From assembly GCA_002914845.1 (NCBI GenBank), contig JXTC01000124.1, positions 144,743-208,742 on the forward strand: DNA of 64,000 nt, in the 5' to 3' direction. Both the position numbers and the translations under genes were made by a program. The notes under the pieces are model-generated. The model worked only from the letters and a program-made list of their open reading frames with translations. It did not search any database and was not told the DNA's origin. Of this stretch, positions 32,201-43,699 are shown piece after piece (within the stretch, counting starts at the first letter, position 1; every line of letters begins with the position of its first letter). The stretch comes from Trema orientale. Taxonomy: Eukaryota; Streptophyta; Magnoliopsida; Rosales; Cannabaceae.

Positions 32201-32488
32201 GCCATGTTCTTTCACCGATTTCTTGCGCTGTTCTTCGCACTCGAATTCATCTAGTACATCCTCAGCATCGAGAAAGACATCTTTGAGCTGTGTAAGCCAA
32301 CTGCTTATCCTTTTGTCATGTCCTTGCTTCTCTTCGGCATCTAGGAGCACATCTTTGATGATGAACATGGATTTTTTGAGCTCTTCCAGCTCTCCTTTCA
32401 AGGCCCATACCAAGCAAATCTCTTTGTAAGAAATAGAGCCTAGCTTTCCTAACACAGACGCTGCTACATCTGAAACAAATTCAGCCAT
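28639..32488 (-). CDS. NLR-3: CC-NB-ARC-LRR receptor with C-terminal Myb/SANT-like integrated domain
   Basis: Three exons are predicted: 29985-32488, 29328-29676 and 28639-29208. Both introns (29677-29984 and 29209-29327) are GT-AG, and the joined frame is 3,423 nt, exactly 1,140 codons plus stop. Exon 1: Rx-type coiled coil (1-150) with AEDVLDEF at 74-81; NB-ARC with P-loop GVAGMGKTT 202-210, LLVLDDVW 277-284, GSKIIVTTR 304-312, GVPLS 370-374 and CFLYCSLFP 427-435; MHD replaced by MLN at 496-498; LRRs about 530-834. Exons 2-3 encode a Myb/SANT-like (Myb_DNA-bind_3, LIMYB-type) domain from W851: TWTEEEN, QIESQIKILK, FGWDLEEKMVTA, VWDAYIQSHPEA, FPFYDELSIIFGK. An acidic stretch and the family's C-terminal FFSLPDGEKEEWV follow. 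Exon 2 has no start of its own, and an in-frame TAA lies at 29700-29702 in the intron. NLR-1 and NLR-2 are more distant relatives. Inferred role: immune receptor whose Myb/SANT part acts as effector bait or as a DNA- or protein-binding output. Confidence 0.85.
29328..29676 (-). other. Exon 2 of NLR-3: Myb/SANT-like domain
   Basis: The acceptor CTCAG|GAAAGAG at 29677 completes an AGG codon begun by the last two bases of exon 1. The exon ends at a CAG|GTAATG donor after ...VWDAYIQ in phase 0. It carries most of the Myb/SANT fold, including the first conserved tryptophan (W851 of the predicted protein). Confidence 0.85.
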
Positions 32489-33737
32489 ATCTCTTTTGTG
32501 CTGATCATCAAGTAGAGGGAACTTTGCTTCTAGTAGAGAGTCAGAAACTGGTGGAAGGTGGTTGTTTCAGCTAACAGAGTGGTGGGATTATTTTTTTTTT
32601 ATTTTTTTATTTTTTTTGGTAAACGAGTGGTGGGATTATTTTGTTTTAGATTATTTATTTGGTACCATTATTATGTTTTTAGCGAACTGTTTGGTGGAAA
32701 TTGTTTTGATGCTGCTTTAAGGAAGAGTAATTTTCTGAGCACATATAATCACACAATTAAAAATATGAAACTTGAAGAATCAACCTTAGGAAGGCTTAAT
32801 GAGTCACTTAGGATTCACCAAGAAGTCCTAGCCTGCAATAACTAGTAGCTAGACTAATTGATTGATTTTGATTGACTATTAGTGTCATTAACACAATATG
32901 ATTTTAACCAAATCTAATCCAAGGATAATTTTTACATCATTTGATAGAGTGAGAGGATATATTTTCTATTTTAAAAAACATAAGGTGTAAACTGATGTTT
33001 TGCTAAAACACATGGGAGGTTTTTGGTATTGTCCCAAATATGCAGTTAATTACTGATGTAGAATTTTTAATTAATAATAAGCTGTGAAATACATCCATCT
33101 AAATCAATATATCAAATCAGAATTGAATAAGGCACACATAGCTCGGAAAAGAAGAATACAAGTAGAACCATAACTCCACTACTTAACAGCCAAGGACTGA
33201 AAAAGAACAGTAGAAATCCAGTGCTTGATTGGGGGACTTTTGTCCTATCTTTTTTGTCCATTATTCTTATAATGACAATTCCATATATTCAAGTGTGCCA
33301 AGGCCCACTATCACTCATCTTATCTAGAGGCAGATACAGTGCAATCAAACACTTGTCAAAGTTCCAACTTCCACCAAACTCTGTAGCTTCTCTCTGAATC
33401 TGAAAGATCAAAAGAAGTGGAACAGAAGAAATACAAGGACTTAGGTGTGAACTTGTTAAATCTAAATGGTTAGAGTTCTCTATGTCATGCACATGTGATA
33501 CTTAGAACAACAACAACGGAAGTTATAGAAATTAGAAGGCAAACTCGTTGACAAAATTAATGCTTTTTTTTTTTTTTTAATGAAATCGACAAAAGTAATG
33601 CTTTGTTTGGTCAAGATTAAAAAAAAAAAGATCAAATTCGATGGCTAGATGATGAGAATGTGACTTTTGAAAGGACAAACAGAGAGGCAGCTTTAAAGAG
33701 TACAGAACGGTGGATTGTGATGAACATTGGTTCCATC
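32489..33737. other. 5' flank of NLR-3
   Basis: Expected to contain the NLR-3 promoter and 5' UTR. A 22-bp word containing GTGGTGGGATTATTTT is repeated near 32580 and 32628, flanking a T run. No other gene is seen before the Copia-2 target site. Confidence 0.4.
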
Positions 33738-33742
33738 CCCCT
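33738..33742. other. Target-site duplication (left) of Copia-2
   Basis: CCCCT, identical to 45116-45120. Joining the flanks gives a plausible uninterrupted sequence. Confidence 0.85.
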
Positions 33743-35138
33743 TCAAAGATCTGTTTTATGTATTACTAAATAATTAATTAATTGATTAATTTAATTATAT
33801 TGTAACACTTGAATTAAAAGTTGTTGCGATAAGAACAGAAAAATAAAGAATGAACACAAGACGTTTTTAACGTGGTTTAGACCTCTCCTACTCTACGGGG
33901 CCACGCCCAGAGATTAAACAAATTAGTAAAGTATAATAGTTACAAACACCAATTGACTAATGCAATAAAAGACTCTTTCTTTTCGATTATCACAATGTGT
34001 TGTAACGACTCCACTAATTTTATTTAGCGAGCTCTTCTCGTCTTGTAGATCCTTCACACGTGAACTTCCTTCACTAGTACGGATCTGTCTCCTCCCAAAG
34101 CCATATTGTTCCTTCTCCCGAAGAACAAGATGTACTCAAACAAAGTACCTAGAAAATCCTAGAGCTCCCTAAGTCTCACAATGGCAATAGAAAATGCTCT
34201 ATGCCTTACAAATAAAAGCTCTCCTTAAGTATATTTTTCTTAATGAAGTACATAAATAATTCCTTGGAGTAGCAGAGCTTTTATAGGTGAATTTCAGCCC
34301 TCTATGGTTGTCTAAGATAGTATGAATTGGCTGAAATCAAATAAAGAAAGAATTAATAACAAAATCAAAATCTTTTCATAAATGTTGTAATCTGCAAGAA
34401 AACAACTTTCTGAACAATTACTAGAAAAATGTCCAGATTCATGATTGCTCTTTTGATTTGGTTTGGGCACGATTTGGCCAGCTGAAAATCTTCAATTAAC
34501 CTGCCAAAGATTGATAATTAACCTAGAAAATCATATCCCAATCAATATCAATCAAATGCCAAGATTTAAGAAAATTAATCAATCTTTTTTTAAATATCCG
34601 GAGTTGTTGCAACAGATCAGCAAAATCTGATCACAACAACTCACCAAATTAAATCAATTAACTAATAGAAACTAAATTAATTGATGAGAAATTTCCAGCA
34701 ATAATTAAGGACGAAAATCCTTATGAATTCAATTCGGAAATCTGTCCAAGTTCATTGACTAATAAAAGGCAATCAAATATCAATCAAAGACAAAAGAATG
34801 AAGAAATAATCAATGATATATATGGTAAATATAAAAAGAATTGATTAAAAATTGATAAGAAAATATTCTAAACAGCTATATATGAAATTTCATTTATATT
34901 TCACTAATATTATCACCAGAATCACCAAATATGGAAATAAGGCATGTTTAGGCACATTCTAGAAGGTTTTCATATAAAGAAAATCGCAAGTTTTGTTCGT
35001 TGTAGAACAACACTTATTATAACAACTTCAAACTTATTATAACAACTTCAGACTTGTTGTAACAACATCTCCAACTTTTTATCAACTTGAGTTATTCAAA
35101 ATTTTGCCATTTAGAATGCCAAACTTTTGGACCTAACA
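33743..35138 (-). repeat. 3' LTR of Copia-2
   Basis: Reads TGTTAGGTCC... on the minus strand and ends ...TTTGA, where the other LTR has TTTCA. It contains a TATA box (CCTATAAAAGC on minus, near 34275) and, near its start, three 20-bp units with the palindrome-like TTGTAACAA (35013-35072). About 20 bases present in the other LTR near 43780 are missing here. Confidence 0.92.
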
Positions 35139-35152
35139 ATTTCCCCCTTTGG
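35139..35152 (-). other. Polypurine tract of Copia-2
   Basis: On the minus strand AAAGGGGGAAAT directly precedes the TGTTAGG start of the 3' LTR. It primes plus-strand DNA synthesis. Confidence 0.8.
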
Positions 35153-35625
35153 CATCTTTTTGGCAAAATCAACATGAGAAAGAATACAAAGAACTCAAGT
35201 ATAAAAACCTGCAAAACAGATGGTTAAATTTCCTCATCAAAAACAACTTGCTCCCCCTGAAAATCACAATACTAAGAATGTGATATAAATCATAGAAAGC
35301 TCCCCCTGAAAATAATATCTCATGATCTCCAAATAAATATCCAGAATATATAAAATGTCATGAACTCAAAGTAAATATCCAGAAAATTCTCATGATCTCC
35401 CATTTTTTGTCAAAAGAGGGCCAAAGCAACAAAATAACCAAATAAACATGAAGTCTTAAATCTGAAACAAATAAAAACAAGTTTCTGGAAACAAAAGAAA
35501 GAAAACTCTATATAGCAAGTTCCTGCAAAGCAAACAAAAAATGATCACACTTGCGTCTTCTTATAGCATTTCTTAGCTTGCTTTTCTGGACTTGTTGCAA
35601 CATGTGGAGATATTGATATATCAGG

Positions 35626-37546
35626 TTAAAAAGATCCAAAAAGATGAGGAGCAATAGCTGATAGAGCAGCAAAGGCGACTGTCAACCTGTCAAGAATCTC
35701 TTTTTGCACTTTTTCAATGGACTCCAGTTGCTCAGTCTGCTTGACTAGATCAGCTTTCAGATTCTTGAGCTCTATAGACTCTTGAGACATCACACCAGAA
35801 GGTGTTGCAACAGGTAAAGACTTCTTGGCAGCAGTTGTCTTCTTCTTAGATTTGGTAGTTGTTGCAACAGGTGGTTCAAAAACTTCTTTGTCCTTCAACC
35901 TGTAAGAAATAGTAGGCAGAACTGGAGAGAGAGAATCACTCGGAAGCTTCAGAGGATGTTGTTGTTGAAGAATCCCATAAATCAAATTAGGAAATGGTAG
36001 CTTTTGATTTTTTTTATTTCCTCCACGAAGATCATAAATCATATGAAAAATAATCTGAGGAAGATTGACTTTAAAATCTGTGCCAATATCAAACAAAAGA
36101 CAAGCAAAATTTTTGGCTACGGCGGGTTGATGAGCTGTTGGTCACCAGTTGTGTTGAGCAATCTTGTGTAGGCCAGAATACTTATAGGTTAGCTCACAGG
36201 ATTTTAAAGCATGTGAATCATTCGGCCAAACAGTGATATCACTAAGCAATTCAGATGTCACATTGTCAATTACATAGTCTTTCTCATACTCATCTATGGG
36301 TATACCCAGGAAATCAGAAATAATCATATACATACCCCTTAACATAGATTTTCTGATAAAAAGGACTCAATGGGTTAGACATATCTTCATGTATATTGCA
36401 ACAGAATTCTTGAACTATTCTAGGAACATAACCTTCAAAGTCAGTCACGGTTTTCATATATTGAAGACCCTTAAGAAGTTTAACTATTCCTAAGGGCTTA
36501 AATGAATTCAGATTAAAGTTTCTTTCATCCCAAAAAGTTCTTTTATCATAATCTTTCATCAAGGCTTCATTCTCAATGGTATAAAATGAAGTAGAATGGG
36601 CTATAGAAATAGTATACCCCATAGAAGTGTCGGATTGAACAGTTTTGCCCTTATCCTTTGATGGCTTGGACACTTCAATCTCAGGTTCATGATCATCACT
36701 GTCCTCTGAACTTTCAGGTCCTTTTGGAATTTCGGATTGTGCTTTGGATGGCTCAGTTTCCATGGATGGATCTTTTTCAGTTCCCATTGAAATTGTTACA
36801 GCTTTGGATGACGTTGTTGCAACTGGAAGAGAGGTGGATGGAACAGAGACAGCAGTTATTACAACTTGTTCAGAAGTTGTTGCAACAACTTTAGAAGCCT
36901 TTGAAGATTTTGAAGCTTCAGTCTTTTTTAGACTGGGCTTCTTGGACTTGACTAGAGGAGTGACTTTGATAGTTTTTGCAATATCATCAAGTTTTGATGA
37001 TTCAGAGGTAGGATCCTTTGTTGCAATAGATTTCGTTCCTCTAGATTTCTTGATTTTTGCAGTAGTTGCAACAGACAAAGACGGAATCGATTTGGCAGCC
37101 ACAATAGATTTTGGGGCTTTTGTTGATTTAGTTGCAACAGGTGCTGGAGGTATATCATTAGACTCAGATTGATCATCCTCATCGTCACCTTCATCATCTC
37201 CGGTTTCTTCTTCTTCATCAGCACTGGCAATATCTTCTACTTCTGCGGCGGCTTCGTCATCAGAACCACCATCATCTTCAATCTCGGCTTGAGAAGAATA
37301 CTCAGCCAATTCTTCAGCTTCTTCAATGGGCTCGGGTTCTAATTCAACAGGAGGTGGAGCAGCAGGTACTACCACCTTGGGTGGCGAAGTGGCCGGCTTC
37401 AATGCCTCAGGTTGAGATTTTTTAATAGAGGCAGAGGATGAACCTGGAGGATTCGTCTTCTTCTTCTTCATGGGAGTTGTCTTGATAGCAGGTGAAGAAG
37501 TTTGAATCTTCTTTGAAGCAACACCACCACGAGTCTTCACCATCAT
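35626..37546 (-). pseudogene. Copia-2 third ORF in the env position (plant-transposon protein-like)
   Basis: Three overlapping or adjacent frames (36314-37546, 36142-36345, 35626-36096) read as one protein broken by frame changes. From the ATG at 37546: a basic, Ser/Thr/Lys/Pro-rich region with an acidic block (residues 70-130), many P-V-A-T peptides, then a folded part with YDKRTFWDERNFNL, GYVPRIVQEF, VYVKGY and ISDFLGIPIDEYE. This resembles the putative plant transposon domain (Transposase_32 type) seen in other plant retroelements. The C-terminal piece has an alternating Leu/Lys/Glu stretch that could form a coiled coil. No signal peptide or membrane segment is seen, so it is not an obvious envelope. 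Function unknown. Confidence 0.65.
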
Positions 37547-38639
37547 TGATAAAAAGAAAATCTGAAAAAAAAAGGAAGAGAGGAAGAAGAAGAAAGGTCT
37601 TTTGCAGAGGCAAAAATAGAGTGAGCGTGAGTGAGAGAAAAAAAAATTAGGTTAAAAATTCACCCTCTTAATTAAGCCACATTTATAGAATCAATCAGCC
37701 ATTAAATTAGGAAATTCAAAATTCAAATCAGAATTTTTGGTGATTTCCCAAACACAAAATCAGGAAACTGATTGATTAGAATAAAACAAGAAAGTTTTTG
37801 ACATGTTGCAACAAGTGAAAAATCAAATTGCAAATTTCCAAAAATAAATTGCCCGAACCTTTTTTTTTTTAAATAATTAGAAATAAAATGACACACAAAA
37901 AATAACACAATTTTAGCCAATATATTTCCATAAACTTGAGAAATAATTTCGATAAGAAGAGGATAAGGATAAAGATTGTATCAATTTTATTCCTGAAATA
38001 AAAAATATTTTAAAATTATGATAAATTGTTAAAAATTTTGACAAATAAATCTCCTTATTTATAAAATTAAGATGAATAAATTGGATAAAAAACCGACTGA
38101 CTTACCTTTTTCAATTTTCTAAAAATTTCCTAGCGTTTTTTTTTTTATATTGACGCAATAGGCAGTTTTTTTTATTTATTTATTTACTGCCATTATTTTA
38201 AGTAACCATGATAGTAGCTTTCATACTATCTCTGAGGTAGCCATTTTCTGTGATAGATTATCCTCTTCATATTGGTGATACAGAAGCTCAAATTACTCAA
38301 GGACGGCTTTCACACTTCAGAGTAGGTAGCTCTTTCTATTCATGGGACCTGTTCCATAATTAGATTTCTAAAGATCATTAAAATAGGGTTGATCAGCTAA
38401 AAATTGCTCCAAAAAATTCATCAAGATTTAAAAACTTAGAGATTTCAATGTCAAAATAACAACAATTCAAAATAATTAAACAATCTAGTTTATAACAAAA
38501 ATTAAAAAGACAATAAATAAATTCCTTAAAAACTTTTTATTTCTATCAACATCTTTTTGTTTACAAGAAACATTTTTAGGTGAATCTGAAAAATACAAAA
38601 TACAAAAAAACTTAAACATAACAGATTCCTAAGGCTTGC
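37547..38639 (-). other. Copia-2 spacer between pol and the third ORF
   Basis: Non-coding internal region of the element, AT-rich. It may contain a promoter or splice acceptor for the third ORF, but none is identified. Confidence 0.4.
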
Positions 38640-41600
38640 CTCAAGTAAATCAAATTTTACAGAATCAAAAGCTTTGGTAAAAATGTCTGCAATCTGCTTT
38701 TCAGTCTCAATATGTTCTAAAATGATTGTTTTATTCTCAACCAATTTCCTTATAAAATGATGACAAATGTCTATATACTTTGTCCTAGAATGTTGCACTA
38801 GGTTTTTTGAAATGTTTATTGCACATGTATTATCACAAAACACAGTTATAACATCTATATCAAAGACATAATCGGCAAGCATCTGTTTCATCTAGAGAAG
38901 TTGTGTACAATAACTTCCAATAGCAATGTATTCAGCCTCAGCAGTAGACAAAGAAATCAAATTTTGTCTCTTGTTGTGCCAAGAAACTAAGTTGTTTCTA
39001 AGGTAGAAACAACCACCACTAGTACTCTTTCTGTCATTTGCATTGTCTGCCCAATCTACATCACTATATCCTGCAAGATTCACATTAGTATCCCTAGAAT
39101 ACCAAATACCATAATCAGGAGTACCACTCGCATAGCGAATTATTCTCTTAATGATAGCAATATGAGATTCCTTAGGATTACTCTAGTATCTTGTACACAT
39201 ATCAAAACTGTAACATATATCATGACAACTAGCAGTAAGGTAAAGAAGACTACCTATCATGCTTCTATACAATGTTGGATCAACAATTACTCCTCCTTTA
39301 TCTTTTGTCAACTTCAGCATTGTGCTCATGTAGGTACGAAAATGTTTGGCTTTTTTAAGTCCAAATTTAGAAACAAGGTTCTTGGCATACTTGGCTTGAG
39401 AAATGAAAATGTCATCCTCAAGCTATTTGACATACATGCCTAAAAAATATGTGAGCTCTCCAACCATGCTCATTTCAAATTCTTGCTTCATTTGATCGAC
39501 AAACTCCTGCACTTTAGAGTTAGAGGTAGAGCCAAACATAATATCATCCACATATACTTGAGCAATGATAATACCTAAATCAACGTGTTTGATAACAAGT
39601 GTTTTGTCCACTTACCCTCTCTTATAACCCTTTTCAATCAAGAAAATTGTCAATCTCTCATACCGAGCCCTAGGAGCTTGCTTTAACACATATAATTCCT
39701 TTTTTTAATTTGAAAATATGATTTGGCGAATGTGGATCTTCAAATCCTTCAGACTGTTCAACATAGGCTTCTTCATTCAAAATACCATTTAGAAAAGTAC
39801 TTTTAACATCTATTTGGTATAATTTTAAACCAATAACACAAGCTATTGTAAGAAGTAATCTGATAGACTCTAATCTAGCCACTAGTGTAAATGTTTCACC
39901 AAAGTCAATGCCCTCAATTTGAGTATATCCTTGAGCAACCAGTCTTGCTTTATTTCTCACAATATTACCAAATTCATCAGACTTATTTTTAAAAGTCCAT
40001 TTAGTACCGATGACATTTATATGACTGGGTCTAGGAACAAGAGTCCAAACATCATTACGTAAAACTTGTTCTAACTCTTCTTGCATAGCGTTTAACCAAA
40101 AATCATCAAGTAGAGCCTCTTTGACATTCTTAAACTCAACTATAGAAACAAAGCAAACATATTGAGCAAGATTTACCTACCTTTTCCTTGTGACAATGGT
40201 ATCATCAAGCTTACCAAGAATGAGATTTGGTGGGTGATTTTTCTTTACTCTGGAGGATGGTTCTTTTCTGGAAAGATTCTCAAGAGACTCACTATCCTTC
40301 ATGGATAATTCATGAATTTCTGGATTGGAAGAAACTGCATGTTGTTCTGTTGTTGTAATATCATATTTCCTAGCAGATTCAATTATTGCAACAATAGGTT
40401 CCATTGAATCAACAGTTTTATCAGTAAAACTATTTATAATTTCTTCCTTTGAAAATTCAGAAAAATCACTACAGTCATCAACAATCATATTAGCAGGCTC
40501 CATAATGGTTTGACTTCTCATATTATACACACGATATGCCTTACTATTATTGGAGTAGCCAAGAAACACACCAATATCACTTTTTGCATCAAACTTACCC
40601 AAATGTTCACGATCATTCAAAATGTAACATGTGCCACTAAAAATATGAAAATAACTTACATTGGGTTTCTTTCCTTTCCAGATCTCATATGGTGTTAATT
40701 TCATGCCTGGTCTCAAACAAACATGATTTATAGTATGACATGCCGTGTTTATTACTTCAGCCTACAACTTCTTTGGTAATCTCTTGCTATTTAGCATCAC
40801 ACGAGCCATTTTCTACAAGGTGCGATTTTTATTTTCTATAACACCATTTTGTTGTGGTGTTTTAGGAGCGGAAAGCTCATGAGCAGTACTATGTTCATCA
40901 CAAAACTTAGTGAAAATAGAATTTTCAAATTCCTTTCCATGATCTCTTTTTATTCTCACAATCTTGCCAATGTTACAATTTTTCTCATTTCTTAGTTTCA
41001 AACACAGACTCTTGAAAGCATCAAAAGTATCATATTTTTCTCTCAAAAATGCAACACAGATAAACCTAGAAAAATCATCAACACAAATAAAGATGTAATA
41101 TTTACCTGCCACACTTTCTGTTTGCATAGGACCCATTAGATCTATATGTAACAATTCTAATACCTTTGATGTTGAAATCTATTGAATTACCTTGTGTGTA
41201 GATTTTTGTTTACTTTCTATATTGACATGGTCCACACACTTCAGAAGATTGTTTACCAAGAAATAGTAAACCACGAACAACACCAATACTTTCCAATTTT
41301 CTTAGTACTTTGAAGTTCAAGTGACCAAGTCTTTCGTGCCACAAATCAGAATTATTTGAAGAAGTTTTGTGACATGAGTGTGTGTTAAGAGAGATAGTGC
41401 AACAATTATCTAAAGATTTGAAACCTTCCAACACACATTTACCTGAAATGTCCAAGACTTGACACTTCTCATTAGTGAATTGCACGTTCAATTTTAAGTC
41501 ACACATTTGACTTATGCTAATCAAATTAGACTTCAGACCTTCTACGTGCATCATCGTCTTTAGTTTCAGGAAACCGTTAATGTTGTGAGTTCTAATACTG

Positions 41601-42244
41601 AGAACTCTCCCCCTCATACCATCACCAAATGTCACCATACTTTTAGCAACAATTTTATAGTTTGTCAGGATGGACTTGTCACCTGTCATATGCCTGGAAC
41701 AACCACTATCAAAATACCACAAGTTAGTCGTACCAGTTCTTAGACAAGTAAAAGAGGCAAAACAATTAAGGTCAGACTTCCTTTCCCATATCTTTCTGGT
41801 ATTATTTTTTAAATTAATTTTTGGTTTTGGAGTTTTTCTTTGAGAAGAATCCAAAAATGACTTTTTAAAATAATTATTTTCTAGAAAACTCATCATGGTA
41901 AAATATTTAGGTCGAATATGACCTTTAATACTACAAAAATGATAAATGGGTATGAATCTCTTACCTTTACTTATTATGAACGAATCTGTTGTTACAACAG
42001 GATTGTTGTATTTACCTGCTGGTGGTACAAAACCAAGACCACTTCTGAATATTGAACGAGATCTTGTTGTTACAATAACTGATATGCTGACGAGTGCTGA
42101 AACTTTCTTCGAACCAGTTGTTGCAACAACAGGTGTTCTAGCAGGAGCAGTAACCGATACTTTCACAAAAACAGTTTTTGTTCCTGAACATTCACCTTTA
42201 AAACTAAGTCCAGTAACATCACTAGAAAATTTTCCAGAAGACAA
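38640..42244 (-). pseudogene. Copia-2 pol: protease, integrase, reverse transcriptase and RNase H, with stops
   Basis: Protease is at 41210-42244 with the intact YFDSGCSRHMTGD motif. Integrase is at 40177-41154 with HIDLMGP, RDHGKEFEN and PQQNGVIE keeping the catalytic acidic residues. Reverse transcriptase is at 39423-40086 with KARLVAQGY, IDVKSTFLNG and an intact VYVDD. RNase H is at 38640-39083 with ADNANDRKSTSGG and STAEAEYIA, continuing after a stop at 38889. The pieces lie in more than one frame. It keeps far more active-site residues than Copia-1. Confidence 0.9.
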
Positions 42245-43400
42245 AATATGATCTAATTGGATGAACCAGAATTAAGTATTTTGAGAGATTTCATAGTTTT
42301 TTCAAGTTCCATAGAGACCTCTTTTAATTTTTTTTTCTTTTTCATCAATAATAATTCCAATTCTTGAATTTTGTTAAAAGAATTTTCTTTAAACTCAACC
42401 AAAAGAGAATTGGTTTTTACTAGACCATGGTTTTCAGCACAAACATATTCCTATTAAGTATAGAGATTCTTGTATGCATCACCAAGTGAATCCTCATCAA
42501 TATCCGAATCAGATTTGGATTCAGCAAAAGACAATTCTTTGTCATCATCAACTTCCGAGACTGTATAACAAACAACTGATTTTTCTTGCACACGACAAAG
42601 GTTACTTAGAAATAATGAACCGACAAAAGCAATATGATTGCTTACATTATTGTCACATTCTTGGTTGTCTTCAGATTCTTCATCACTCTAAGTTGATGCG
42701 AAGGATTTAGGCTTCTTTTTCAAAGTGTTTGCACATTCAGATTGTATGTGCCCAAATCCTTGACATTCTCTGCACTGCACACCTTTCTTGTTAGAAGAAT
42801 CAGAAGATTTAGAGGAGGTCTTACCTGATTTGGATGAGGATGAAATAGAATCAGATTCTTGCCAACTTTCCTTAAGAATTTTTTAAAATTTTTTGTAAGT
42901 AAAGCAACTTTGTTGCCATCTTCTTCCTCATTTGACATTCTATTGTTCTCTTATGTGGATTTGAGAGCAATAGATTTCTCCTTCTTTCTCGCCATTAAAT
43001 TCATTTCAAATGCTCGAAAAGTACTCATCAAATCTATAACCTTCATGATGTCTAGATTTTTGCTCTCTTCAATTGCAACAATCTTAGGTTAAAAACGATC
43101 AGGAAGAGACCTAACAATTTTTCACACTATAACAGCCTTAGAAATCTCTTCACCAAGAGCAAATGATTCATTAGCAATATCACATAGTTTTGTATAATGT
43201 TGGGACAAAGATTCATTTTCTTCCATTCGTATTTGCTCAAATCTAGTTGTAAGACATATGAGTTTATTACGCTTTATATCACCTGAGCCTTCAAATTGAG
43301 TTTAAAGAATTTCCCATGCCTCCTTGGAAGTTTCACACGAAGAAATCAACTTGATTTGCTCTATATCACACCCATTGAAAATGGCATGTATTGGAATTGT
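42245..43400 (-). pseudogene. Copia-2 gag, broken
   Basis: Minus-strand translation from about 43380 gives a UBN2-type gag (SKEAWEIL, LTTRFEQIRM, SLSQHYTKLCDIAN, MARKKEKS) interrupted by several stops. A perfect zinc knuckle CX2CX4HX4C (CRECQGFGHIQSEC) lies at about 42731-42772. It would form the particle and bind RNA if intact. Confidence 0.75.
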
Positions 43401-43685
43401 AACTTGCCAGCAAATTATCCTGAGGTGACTAATCGATCTCGGATTTCAAGGAGATCGTTCCATCATCAGTTTTGACAATAGGAGGAGACTAACATGTAAG
43501 AATAGATCTCTAGGCTTTAATATCGAGTATTCTGATGAATGCTCTTATCCTGGTCTTCTAATAAGGGTAGTTGGTTCCATCTAGCAATAGTGGACGAGAA
43601 ATTGATCCTCTTTCATTGAGAAAGGAAATACTAACAGAAAATAGATCAGAAAGTCCAAAAATCTCACTAAAAATTGAGTAACTCT

Positions 43686-43697
43686 GCTCTGATACCA
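43686..43697 (-). other. tRNA-iMet primer-binding site of Copia-2
   Basis: TGGTATCAGAGC on the minus strand, two bases after the 5' LTR end. Confidence 0.88.
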
Positions 43698-43699
43698 AT

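Noticed and set aside
31536..32429. Plus-strand ORFs opposite NLR-3
   Set aside because: Antisense shadows of the NB-ARC and coiled-coil coding region.
36658..37172. Plus-strand ORFs opposite the Copia-2 third ORF
   Set aside because: They lie antisense to a low-complexity coding region; no independent signal.
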